Assembly: GCF_034087045.1 (NCBI RefSeq)
Contig: NZ_CP139247.1
Span: 7,156,001 to 7,220,000, forward strand
Direction: 5' to 3'
From: Chitinophaga sancti
GTDB taxonomy: Bacteria; Bacteroidota; Bacteroidia; Chitinophagales; Chitinophagaceae
Length of the DNA stretch: 64,000 nt
Of this stretch, positions 55,226 through 63,117 are shown piece by piece; the first letter of the stretch is position 1; each line of letters opens with the position of its first letter. A program made the position numbers and the translations under genes. Under the pieces are notes generated by a model, which saw only the letters and a program-made list of their open reading frames with translations, did not search any database and was not told where the DNA came from.

Positions 55226-56497
55226 ATGGGAACACAAATCACCTGTCCTAACTGCAGGCACCAGTTTGTCATGGAGGATGCATTTGCAGCAGATATTGAA
55301 AAAGAGATGCGCGGTAAAATGGAAACTGAATGGCGCAAACGTGTGGATGCATTACAAAATGAAAAAAATCAACTGGCTCAAATCCGCCAGCAGGTAGAAC
55401 AACAAAAGCAATCACAACAGGAGGAGCTCACTAAGTTACTCGAAACTGAAAAGAGTAAACTACAGGCGACCCTGTCTGAGAATATCCGTAAGAGCATATC
55501 CGAAACTTACGAAAACCAGTTACAGCTCCTGCAACAGGCCAATATAGAACAGGAAGAAAAATTGAAGGAGGCCAGGCGCCAGGAACTGGACTTCCTGCGC
55601 AAGGAACAGGACCTGATGGCCAAGGAGCAGGAAATCGAAATCTCTATCCAGAAAAAACTACTGGAAGAGCGTAACCTGCTCACTGAAAAGATCCGCAGGG
55701 AAGAAGCCGACCGCAACCAGCTGAAAGACCATGAGTACCAGTTAAAACTGGCTGAAATGGCCAAACAACTGGAAGACCAGCGCAAACTGGCCGAAGAAAT
55801 GCGGCGTAAAGCAGAACAGGGTTCTACACAGTTACAAGGTGAAATACAGGAACTGGTGCTGGAAGAACTGTTGAAAGGCGCCTTCCCCTTCGACGAAATC
55901 GCTGAAGTGGGCAAAGGCGTAAGAGGCGCCGACTGTATTCAACTGATCCGAAACCAGTTCGGGCAGGAATGTGGCAAGATCATTTACGAAAGCAAACGCA
56001 CAAAAGACTTTGCAAGAGACTGGCTGGAAAAGCTGAAAGCCGATATGCGCAGCCAGGGAGCAGACATTGCCATCCTCGTGACCCAGGCCATGCCGAAAGA
56101 CATGGAACGGTTTGGTGAAAAAGAAGGCGTATGGATCTGCACATTTAACGAAGTAAGGGCACTGGCGCATGTACTCAGAGAAGGTATTATCAAAGTAGCC
56201 GGTGCACTCAAAACCCAGGAAAACAGGGGCGATAAAGTACACATGCTCTATGGCTACCTGACCAGTGGCGAATTTGCCGAACAATGGAAAGCGATCCGCG
56301 AAGGATTTATGGCCATGAAAATCTCTATCCAGAAGGAAAAGGATGCCATGGAAAAGATCTGGAAAGCAAGAGAAAAACAACTGGAAAAGGTATTACTCAA
56401 CGCCGCACATATCAAAGGCTCTATCGAAGGTATTGCAGGAACAGATTCGGTAGATCTGAAACTCCTGGAAGATGCCGCCGATGCAATGCTGGATTAA
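55226..56497 (+). CDS. DUF2130 coiled-coil protein
   Basis: A 423-residue cytoplasmic protein. It starts MGTQITCPNCRHQFVMEDA with a CxxC pair, has a long charged coiled coil (about residues 40-205), and the DUF2130 domain (LVLEELLKGAFPFDEIAEVGKGVRGADC ... KIIYESKRTKDF ... WICTFNEVRALAHVLREGI). This domain resembles restriction-endonuclease-like folds in general outline, but its activity is unproven. I use ATG 55226; an in-frame ATG at 55199 adds nine residues and overlaps a TAACTTCG sequence that could be the -7 box. Confidence 0.88.
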   Translation: MGTQITCPNCRHQFVMEDAFAADIEKEMRGKMETEWRKRVDALQNEKNQLAQIRQQVEQQKQSQQEELTKLLETEKSKLQATLSENIRKSISETYENQLQLLQQANIEQEEKLKEARRQELDFLRKEQDLMAKEQEIEISIQKKLLEERNLLTEKIRREEADRNQLKDHEYQLKLAEMAKQLEDQRKLAEEMRRKAEQGSTQLQGEIQELVLEELLKGAFPFDEIAEVGKGVRGADCIQLIRNQFGQECGKIIYESKRTKDFARDWLEKLKADMRSQGADIAILVTQAMPKDMERFGEKEGVWICTFNEVRALAHVLREGIIKVAGALKTQENRGDKVHMLYGYLTSGEFAEQWKAIREGFMAMKISIQKEKDAMEKIWKAREKQLEKVLLNAAHIKGSIEGIAGTDSVDLKLLEDAADAMLD

Positions 56498-56501
56498 CAA
56501 T

Positions 56502-56535
56502 AAAAGCGCTTTTACTACCCGGTATCAGCGCTTTT
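56502..56535 (+). terminator. Terminator after the DUF2130 gene
   Basis: AAAAGCGCT (56502-56510) pairs with AGCGCTTTT (56527-56535), 16-nt loop, ending in a T tract, 5 bp after the stop. Confidence 0.75.
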
Positions 56536-57186
56536 ACTATTCAAATGGTAATTATTCCACAGATACTATTTAAAACTGTTGCCTCTTTGCTACATCTTTA
56601 ATCTCACTCCTCTACTCACAATTTTTTTCTTTAAAATCGCAAATATTTAGCAATCCCTATCATAGGGATACACGATAACCATAAGAAAATCAATTACTTA
56701 ATTTTAAGAACACATTAACAGCCACTTGCTAACCATACATAAGATTCTGCTTTTAAATACGTTGTATGTAAAGTGATAAGTCTGTTTGGCATATTTCATG
56801 TTGTAACATTTGTAGACCATTAAAAGAGGGAAATAAACAGTCTAAAAAGAGGGATATAGACAATTTAACTTTCGTAGAAATTCTAATTGAGCAGACAGGA
56901 ATTATTTCATTATATTATTTTCTAAACTGGGAATTTTTTTGGACCTTGGTGATTGATTTTTATTGGTTTAGTGAAACCGTACTATTTCATTATTCCGTAT
57001 GTAACATTATGTTTGGCTGCTAACTAATTTTTGTGAGTAATTCTTGCCAGCGTTCTTTATTTGATAAATCACCCATTCAGACGAAATTGAACTTATTTTT
57101 ATTACGATTGTAATAATAGTATTGGTATATGTGTGGGTGATAGATAAAAAGGATTTTCGCATATTCTATAAAAAACCAAGTATGAG
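56536..57186. other. Long AT-rich gene-free region
   Basis: About 650 bp between convergent units, with no open frame of note. One small palindrome, ATCCCTA-TCA-TAGGGAT, is at 56653-56669. I see no tRNA, repeat or remnant here. Confidence 0.5.
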
Positions 57187-57210
57187 AGGGCTGCTATTTT
57201 TAGCAGCCCT
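57187..57210 (-). terminator. Hairpin terminator after apbE
   Basis: A 10-bp perfect stem, AGGGCTGCTA (57187-57196) with TAGCAGCCCT (57201-57210), TTTT loop, directly after the apbE stop (57214). The following bases are not T-rich on the minus strand. Confidence 0.65.
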
Positions 57211-57213
57211 AAA

Positions 57214-58164
57214 TTATTCAGGGAACCCCGGAGAGAAGCTTTCCTGTATATTGCCTTCCGTATCTTTATAAATAAAACCCGCTTCCAGCTGCAATTCCGG
57301 ATGTAGCCGTATAAAAGCGAATGCTTTTTCTACACCCATTAAAATCAGGGCATTGTCAAAACCATCCGCCGTCATAGCATCTTTTGCCAGAACTGTGACA
57401 CTGATAATATTATTGTGAATGGCTTGTCCATTTCGGGGATCGATGGTGTGCGCAAACCGTTTACCCCCTGAGTCAAAAAAACGACGGTAATTACCGCTGG
57501 TAGTGACTGCCCTGTCTTGCAATGGAATGACCCGCTGGTTTTCACCTTCTATACCAACAGTCCAGTATTGCTGCTGACTGTTTTTCCCTTTTGCACACAG
57601 TTCTCCACCTACATCTACCAGGTAGTTTTGAATGCCTTTACTATCAAGGAAACGGCCTATTACATCGGTAGTGTATCCCTGGGCAATACCATTGCAATCG
57701 AGAGTTATACCAGCTTTGGTGCGGAAAAGTCCGGAACCTTTTATTTTCAGATATTGATATCCTACGTGAGATAAGATAGTTCTTAAAGTATCGGGAGATG
57801 GAATTTTTCTTTCTGCCGGAGCATGGACACCAAATCCCCATACATCGACCAATGGTTTAACCGTGATGTCAAATGCGCCATTGGTGATCTTACTGATCAC
57901 GAGTGCTTTTTTGATGACGGCCTGCATGTGGGTATCCATTTGCACATGCCCCTTTTCATTGAATTGATTGATCAGGGAATGGGGTTTGTACAAAGACAGG
58001 GATTGGTCAATGTCTGCGAAAATAGCCTCGATTTCCCGCTGCAGTGATGTCGTATCTGCTGAGATGTATTTAATGACATAGTAAGTACCCTGTGCTTTTC
58101 CTTCCAATACTGTTTGGGAATACGCCGTCAAAGGGAGTAATAATAACAATAATAATAGCCGCAT
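57214..58164 (-). CDS. apbE: FAD:protein FMN transferase (ApbE)
   Basis: About 316 residues, exported by a hydrophobic N-terminus (MRLLLLLLLLPLTAYSQ). ApbE uses FAD and Mg2+ to attach FMN covalently to a threonine in flavoproteins such as NqrB, NqrC and RnfG. Visible: substrate-site DCNGIAQGYTTD, YLVDVGGELCAKG, TSGNYRRFF and the HTIDPRNG motif, with the metal-binding DAMTADGFDNAL near the end. Start ATG 58164 is next to the stop of the acyl-CoA dehydrogenase gene (58166); an ATG 15 bp upstream would overlap it. No target flavoprotein gene is in the window. Confidence 0.92.
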   Translation of the reverse strand: MRLLLLLLLLPLTAYSQTVLEGKAQGTYYVIKYISADTTSLQREIEAIFADIDQSLSLYKPHSLINQFNEKGHVQMDTHMQAVIKKALVISKITNGAFDITVKPLVDVWGFGVHAPAERKIPSPDTLRTILSHVGYQYLKIKGSGLFRTKAGITLDCNGIAQGYTTDVIGRFLDSKGIQNYLVDVGGELCAKGKNSQQQYWTVGIEGENQRVIPLQDRAVTTSGNYRRFFDSGGKRFAHTIDPRNGQAIHNNIISVTVLAKDAMTADGFDNALILMGVEKAFAFIRLHPELQLEAGFIYKDTEGNIQESFSPGFPE

Positions 58165-58165
58165 A

Positions 58166-59344
58166 TCAATGAAAAGCATCCAATCCGGTGATGTCCATAC
58201 CGGTAATAAGTAAGTGAATTTCGTGGGTACCTTCGTAAGTGATCACGCTTTCGAGGTTCATCATGTGACGCATCACGGGAAACTCGCCGGTAATGCCCAT
58301 ACCACCCAGTATCTGCCTTGCATCGCGGGCTATCTGGGTAGCGATGGCGCAGGAGTTGCGCTTAGCCATAGAAATTTGAGCAGGGGTGGCTTTACCTTCA
58401 TTTTTTAGTACCCCTAAGCGCCAGTTCATAAGCTGGGCTTTGGTGATTTCAGTGATCATTTCGGCCAACTTTTTCTGCGTAAGCTGGAATCCACCGATAG
58501 GACGGCCGAATTGCTCCCTTTCTTTAGCATATCGCAGGGCGGTGTCGTAGCAATCCATGGCAGCACCGATTACACCCCAGGCTATACCGTAACGGGCAGA
58601 AGACAGGCAGCTTAACGGGCCTTTGAGCCCTTTGGCCAATGGGAGTATATTTTCTTTAGGAACCCTGACATTATCAAAAACAAGTTCGCCTGTAGCACTG
58701 GCCCGCAGGCTCCATTTCCCTTTGGTTTCAGGGGTGGTGAATCCGGGCATCCCTCTTTCTACAATGAGACCTCTTATTATACCTGCTTCATCTTTTGCCC
58801 ATACTACAGCGATTTGTGCAAAGGGGGCGTTGGATATCCACATTTTTGCGCCATTCAGGATCACATGATCGCCGTCTTCCTTGAAGTGGGTGACCATGCC
58901 GGAAGGATTAGAGCCAAAGTCTGGTTCTGTAAGACCAAAACACCCCATCCATTCACCAGAGGCGAGTTTGGGGAGGTATTTTTTCTTCTGCTCCTCACTG
59001 CCGAAAGTAAAGATGGGAAACATAACAAGGGAACCTTGTACAGAGGCAGTAGACCGCACCCCGCTGTCACCTCTTTCCAGTTCCTGCATCATGAGCCCAT
59101 AGGCAATGTAGTCCATACCGCCGCCGCCGTATTCCGTTGGGATAGTGGGACCAAAACAACCTAGTTCGCCCAGCCCCGGGATGATCTGGGCGGGAAAAGT
59201 AGTGGTTTGACAGGCTTCTTCTATAATGGGAGATACGTCCTTCTTTACCCATTGCCTGACAGCATCGCGCACCATGATATGTTCGGAGGAGAGAAGGTCA
59301 TCTATCCGGAAGTAGTCGGGGGATTGAAACAAGTCTTTCAGCAT
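58166..59344 (-). CDS. gcdH: Glutaryl-CoA dehydrogenase
   Basis: A 392-residue FAD enzyme that oxidises and decarboxylates glutaryl-CoA to crotonyl-CoA in lysine and tryptophan breakdown. Closely similar to mitochondrial GCDH along its length: GVRSTASVQGSLVM (substrate carboxylate site), GCFGLTEPDFGSNPSGM, WSLRASATGELVFD, ARYGIAWGVIGAA, and the catalytic base glutamate in TYEGTHEIH. No signal peptide. Followed directly by apbE; no other genes of the pathway are nearby. Confidence 0.92.
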   Translation of the reverse strand: MLKDLFQSPDYFRIDDLLSSEHIMVRDAVRQWVKKDVSPIIEEACQTTTFPAQIIPGLGELGCFGPTIPTEYGGGGMDYIAYGLMMQELERGDSGVRSTASVQGSLVMFPIFTFGSEEQKKKYLPKLASGEWMGCFGLTEPDFGSNPSGMVTHFKEDGDHVILNGAKMWISNAPFAQIAVVWAKDEAGIIRGLIVERGMPGFTTPETKGKWSLRASATGELVFDNVRVPKENILPLAKGLKGPLSCLSSARYGIAWGVIGAAMDCYDTALRYAKEREQFGRPIGGFQLTQKKLAEMITEITKAQLMNWRLGVLKNEGKATPAQISMAKRNSCAIATQIARDARQILGGMGITGEFPVMRHMMNLESVITYEGTHEIHLLITGMDITGLDAFH

Positions 59345-59390
59345 GTGGAACAGGTTAGATAAGGAATCAATTTAAAGAAAAGGGGCGAAT

Positions 59391-59422
59391 AAAAAAACAC
59401 CGCACGGGGGCGGTGTTTTTTA
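59391..59422 (-). terminator. Terminator between pyrF and gcdH
   Basis: ACACCGC (59397-59403) pairs with GCGGTGT (59410-59416); T runs flank it on both strands, so it can terminate pyrF transcription (minus strand) and works in either direction. It separates pyrF from gcdH. Confidence 0.85.
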
Positions 59423-59452
59423 TTATCGGTTTTAATTGAATAATAGCGTGGC

Positions 59453-60274
59453 TTATCTTGTAGCTGGCGCAACGTCTAAGTATTCCGCCATTTCGAGTTG
59501 TAAAGCTTGTGCAGCTATTCTTGCATCCTGTGCAAAATCTTCTCCGTTTCCGGCATATATGATTGAGCGGCTGGCATTCACCAGTAATCCGCAATCCTTA
59601 TTCATCGCTACGGCTGAGATCTCCTGCAGATTTCCGCCCTGTGCACCTACTCCCGGCACCAGGAAGAAATGATCAGGTACCAGCTGACGAATATAGGCCA
59701 GTTGTGAGCTTTGGGTGGCACCAATCACGAACATCATATTGTCCGGTGTACCCCAGCTCATTCCTGCTTTCAGCACTTTTTCATACAGCATCTCATCTCC
59801 ACTCTGTGTAAGCTGAAAATCTTTGCTGCCTTCATTGGAGGTCAGGCCCAGCATAATGGTCCATTTCTCATTGAAAGAGAGGAATGGCTGCACACTGTCG
59901 CGACCCATATAAGGGGCTACCGTTACGGCATCAAAGTTATATGTTTCAAAGAATGTTTTGGCATACTGTGTAGAAGTATTTCCTATATCTCCACGTTTAG
60001 CATCAGCGATAGTAAAGTGGGTGGTCGGGATATACTCTACTGTGCGTTGCAGTGTTTCCCATCCACGGATACCCATACATTCGTAAAAGGCTGTGTTGAT
60101 CTTGTAAGACACGCAAAGATCCTTAGTGGCATCGATAATTGCCTTGTTAAAAGCAAATACCGGGTCTGCATGTGAAAGCAGGTGACGGGGAATCTTTGTG
60201 ATGTCTGTGTCTAAGCCAACACAGAGATAAGATTGCCTCTCCTTGATCAGATTCACCAGTTCGTGTCTGTTCAT
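59453..60274 (-). CDS. pyrF: Orotidine 5'-phosphate decarboxylase
   Basis: A 273-residue enzyme that makes UMP in pyrimidine synthesis. N-terminal LCVGLDTDITKIP, the catalytic lysine in ADAKRGDIGNTS (K93), AVTVAPYMGRDSV and the phosphate loop VPGVGAQGGNLQE. Length and motifs fit the longer OMPDC class found in Bacteroidota. Single-gene unit with its own -7 box and terminator. Confidence 0.96.
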   Translation of the reverse strand: MNRHELVNLIKERQSYLCVGLDTDITKIPRHLLSHADPVFAFNKAIIDATKDLCVSYKINTAFYECMGIRGWETLQRTVEYIPTTHFTIADAKRGDIGNTSTQYAKTFFETYNFDAVTVAPYMGRDSVQPFLSFNEKWTIMLGLTSNEGSKDFQLTQSGDEMLYEKVLKAGMSWGTPDNMMFVIGATQSSQLAYIRQLVPDHFFLVPGVGAQGGNLQEISAVAMNKDCGLLVNASRSIIYAGNGEDFAQDARIAAQALQLEMAEYLDVAPATR

Positions 60275-60294
60275 ATAAATACTTATTTGGGGCG

Positions 60295-60302
60295 CAAAGG
60301 TA
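60295..60302 (-). promoter_or_regulatory. -7 box of pyrF (TACCTTTG)
   Basis: A perfect TAnnTTTG match, 20 bp upstream of the pyrF start. A TTG at 60316-60318 is closer than the usual -33 spacing. Confidence 0.6.
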
Positions 60303-60452
60303 AGTAAAACTTATTCAATGCGGGCGTAATGAGCAATATTATACTATTTTATCATGACTGCATGGCAGTATACTTCCCTATCGATGAAGTTAAAGTTCTG
60401 GTAAATTTTTTAAAAAATGGAAAAAACCTTTTGAAAAAGGTATCGGGTGTGG

Positions 60453-60621
60453 ATTAATTCTTCGATACGGCTTCGGTGTTTCTTTAATGCTTGTTCGACG
60501 CTTCTTCGATACAACTTCGTCACTTCTTCGTCACTAAAAGGTCACCTCAATATCCCCTGGATAATGAAGTGACCTTTTAGTGACCTTTTGGTATCGAAGT
60601 AACACCGAAGCTATACCGAAG
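60453..60621. repeat. Inverted- and tandem-repeat island
   Basis: A gene-free island built of CTTCGATAC / CTTCGGT / CTTCGTCAC words. Its core is a perfect 16-bp inverted repeat, GTCACTAAAAGGTCAC (60530-60545) and its complement (60569-60584), with a 23-nt loop. Each arm carries an 11-bp tandem duplication: CTTCGTCACTT/CTTCGTCACTA at 60515-60536 and AGTGACCTTTT twice at 60568-60589. Further out GTATCGAAG and AACACCGAAGC match complementary words on the left. It can fold into a long imperfect hairpin. It lies between divergent pyrF and the plus-strand isomerase-like gene. Confidence 0.8.
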
Positions 60622-60704
60622 ACCCACCGACCGTTTATCAAGAAGATTTTTGATTTTTTAAATAATGTTCCTACCTTTTCCATCCACGTTTTTTTGGAAG
60701 AAAT

Positions 60705-61562
60705 ATGAAAAACTCCCCTATCTGGCTCTTATGCCTTTTTTTATTCATTTGTTTGCAATCGAATGCACAAACCCGGTTGCCCAAATTAGGGGTTACCACC
60801 ACCTATAGAAGTGATTCCATTTTACACGCCGCCGGATTTGATTATATTGAGGGCAGTGTAGGCAAACTACTTTCTCCTGACATCCCGGAAGACACCTTCC
60901 AGGTATTTCTAAGAGATAAACAAAAAATGCATTGCAAATTCAATACCTGCAATGGCTTTATTCCTGCCGAAATACCCATCGTAGGCCCCAAAGCCGATGA
61001 ACAAAAGATCCTGACTTATGTAGATAAAGTGATGCAACGGGCCCAAAAAGCAGGAGTATCTACCATTGTACTCGGTAGCGGCAATGCCCGCAAACTGCCA
61101 GAAGGCTGGACACCCGAAAAGGAAAACCCACACTTCGTGAGCATCTGCCGGAAAATAGCCGAAACAGCAGCTAAATACAATGTGGTCATTGCCATCGAAA
61201 ACCTGAACAGTACCGAAACGAATTATATTAATACGCTGGAGGAGGCGAATGCCATCGTGACCGCGGTAAACCATCCAAATTTTAAACTTACGGCAGACAT
61301 TTACCACATGCTGAAGGAAAATGAGCCTGCTGTGAACATCGAAAAAGCGAAAAAGAACCTGGTCCATTGTCACATTGCAGAGAGAGAAAAACGGACTGCA
61401 CCTGGTGTAGCCGGTGATGAAGTGAGACCTTATATCGCAGCATTGGCAAACATCCGTTACCAGGGTGGTATTTCCGTCGAAAGCCGCTGGGATCCTATGG
61501 ATGTACAAGCTGCACCAGCACACAAATATTTACATCAACTCATCCTTGAACTGTATCATTAA
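60705..61562 (+). CDS. Exported sugar isomerase/epimerase-like TIM-barrel protein
   Basis: A 285-residue protein with signal peptide (LQSNAQTR) and the xylose-isomerase-like TIM barrel. Probable metal ligands are E in VIAIENLNSTET, D in KLTADIYHML, H in NLVHCHIAE and E in GGISVESRW, the usual set for this superfamily. The reaction is unknown. It is 13 bp upstream of a Tat-exported oxidoreductase, an arrangement seen in Bacteroidota loci for modified sugars, where the oxidoreductase makes a 3-keto sugar and the barrel enzyme acts on it; that link is inference. Confidence 0.85.
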   Translation: MKNSPIWLLCLFLFICLQSNAQTRLPKLGVTTTYRSDSILHAAGFDYIEGSVGKLLSPDIPEDTFQVFLRDKQKMHCKFNTCNGFIPAEIPIVGPKADEQKILTYVDKVMQRAQKAGVSTIVLGSGNARKLPEGWTPEKENPHFVSICRKIAETAAKYNVVIAIENLNSTETNYINTLEEANAIVTAVNHPNFKLTADIYHMLKENEPAVNIEKAKKNLVHCHIAEREKRTAPGVAGDEVRPYIAALANIRYQGGISVESRWDPMDVQAAPAHKYLHQLILELYH

Positions 61563-61575
61563 AAATTAAATTCCA

Positions 61576-62931
61576 ATGAAATCACGTCGTGAATTCCTGA
61601 AACAATCCCTGCTGGCCGGTGCAGGTGTTTCTATTACGGCTATGGGCTTGCCAGCCAGTAGTTATGCCCGCATCATGGGGGCCAATGACAGGGTAAATAT
61701 AGGATTGGTCGGATTTTCCGATCGTGCACGCCAGACACTCCTGCCCTGCTTCTTCAATAACAACAAGGAACTGAATTTTGATATTATCGCCGTATCTGAC
61801 ATCTGGAAACGTCGCAGAGAAGAAGGTCAGGCCTTTATCTCCCAAAAAGCAGGTCATGATATACAGGCATGTGTCAACAATGATGAGCTGTACAAGATCA
61901 AGGATCTGGATGCGGTGATCATTGCTACGGCCGACTTCCAGCATGCTTATCACACTATCGAAGCGGTAGGTCAGCGGAAAGATGTGTACTGCGAAAAACC
62001 ATTTGCTGAAACGATGGACGATGCCCGCAAAGCACTGAAAGCAGTGAAAGACTCCGGCAAAATTTTCCAGGTAGGTACACAGCGTCGTAGCGGGGATAGT
62101 TATCACGCTGCAAACCACTTTATCCAGCAAGGTAAATTCGGCCCCATTACCATGGTTGAAATGACCTGGAATGTGAACCAGCCGGGTCGCTGGCGCCGCC
62201 CTGAATTAGTAAAGGAAATCAGGGAACAGGATACTGACTGGACCCGCTTTCTGGCAGGCCGCCCGAAAGATACCTGGGATCCTAGGAAATACCTCGAATA
62301 TCGCCTGTTCTGGCCGTATTCTTCCGGTATATTTGGTCAGTGGATGACTCACCAGATCGATACGGTGCATTGGTTTACAAATCTGAAACACCCACGTAGC
62401 GCAGTAGCAAACGGTGGTATCTATATGTGGAAAGATGGTCGTAAAAATGCAGATACGATCACGGCTGTTTTTGAGTACGGACCTGACAATGATCCAACCT
62501 CCGGTTTCCAGGTGCAGTATAGCTCCCGCTTCTCCAACTCTGCTGGTGGTGTGAAGGAAATGTACTACTCTAATGGCGGTACCATCGATATCGATAAGAA
62601 CAAGATCTCACCAACCGGTGGTTTGACTGAACGCGAAGCAAAGGAAATGGGAATGCATGCGAATCTGCTGCCTGAAATGACATTGAGCAATAACAGTAGT
62701 GGCGTAGCTACATCTGCTGATATGGGTGGCGATCCACTAACGAATGCACACGTACGTAACTGGATGGAAAGTGTAAGAAAGGGACAGCAGGGAAATGCAC
62801 CGATCGAAGCGGCTTATTCACATTCTATTGCGCTGATTATGGCAAATGCAGCGTATAGGACTGGGATGAAGGCTACTTTTGATGAGAAAAAACAAGAGGT
62901 AATAGTAGGTGGCAAGCCTTTTATAATATGA
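61576..62931 (+). CDS. Tat-exported Gfo/Idh/MocA family oxidoreductase
   Basis: A 451-residue protein with a clear Tat signal (MKSRREFLKQSLLAGAGVS), NAD-binding domain (NIGLVGFSDRAR, DAVIIATADFQHA) and intact catalytic CEKPFAET. The C-terminal domain has the HQID stretch (WMTHQIDTVHW) common to the family. It may oxidise or hydrolyse a sugar by a redox mechanism in the periplasm; the substrate is unknown. Probably an operon with the upstream isomerase-like gene; followed by a strong terminator. Confidence 0.9.
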   Translation: MKSRREFLKQSLLAGAGVSITAMGLPASSYARIMGANDRVNIGLVGFSDRARQTLLPCFFNNNKELNFDIIAVSDIWKRRREEGQAFISQKAGHDIQACVNNDELYKIKDLDAVIIATADFQHAYHTIEAVGQRKDVYCEKPFAETMDDARKALKAVKDSGKIFQVGTQRRSGDSYHAANHFIQQGKFGPITMVEMTWNVNQPGRWRRPELVKEIREQDTDWTRFLAGRPKDTWDPRKYLEYRLFWPYSSGIFGQWMTHQIDTVHWFTNLKHPRSAVANGGIYMWKDGRKNADTITAVFEYGPDNDPTSGFQVQYSSRFSNSAGGVKEMYYSNGGTIDIDKNKISPTGGLTEREAKEMGMHANLLPEMTLSNNSSGVATSADMGGDPLTNAHVRNWMESVRKGQQGNAPIEAAYSHSIALIMANAAYRTGMKATFDEKKQEVIVGGKPFII

Positions 62932-62952
62932 TCAGGCGAGTTATCCGCAATT

Positions 62953-62994
62953 AAAAGAGGGTGTATCTAAAAATTAGATACACCCTCTTTTTTT
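62953..62994 (+). terminator. Strong palindromic terminator
   Basis: An 18-bp perfect stem (62953-62970 with 62974-62991), 3-nt loop, followed by T to 62994. It lies 21 bp after the stop of the oxidoreductase gene. The stem contains the GAGGGTGTATCTAA word shared with the hairpin at 21748 and is the outer end of repeat copy 2. Confidence 0.88.
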
Positions 62995-63075
62995 GCGGAT
63001 ACCTGATGGAGCCAGATTCCATTTTATGCGTTGCTCAGGAGTTTCATTTATCAATGATACTCCTTCTTTTTTTGC
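62953..63075 (-). repeat. Dispersed repeat, copy 2 (probable IS remnant)
   Basis: Same element as at 21748-21875, in the same orientation. Read on the minus strand this copy has an intact 31-codon tail, EGVSLINETPEQRIKWNLAP and then SGIRKKRGCI-stop, the stop lying in the hairpin arm. Copy 1 has the same tail with substitutions and an indel. That shows a shared coding ancestor, most likely the 3' end of a transposase next to its terminal inverted repeat. No full element is present at either site. Confidence 0.7.
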
Positions 63076-63117
63076 AGGACCTGCGGCCAGCCTGAATGCC
63101 GGGCCGTTATGATTTCT

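Noticed and set aside
55832..56380. A 182-codon minus-strand frame
   Set aside because: Antisense to the DUF2130 gene and without domain features.
60453..60621. CRISPR array
   Set aside because: The repeated words are short, overlap, occur in both orientations and lack regular spacers; no cas genes are nearby.
61582..62130. A 182-codon minus-strand frame
   Set aside because: Antisense to the Tat-exported oxidoreductase, whose frame is strongly supported by motifs.
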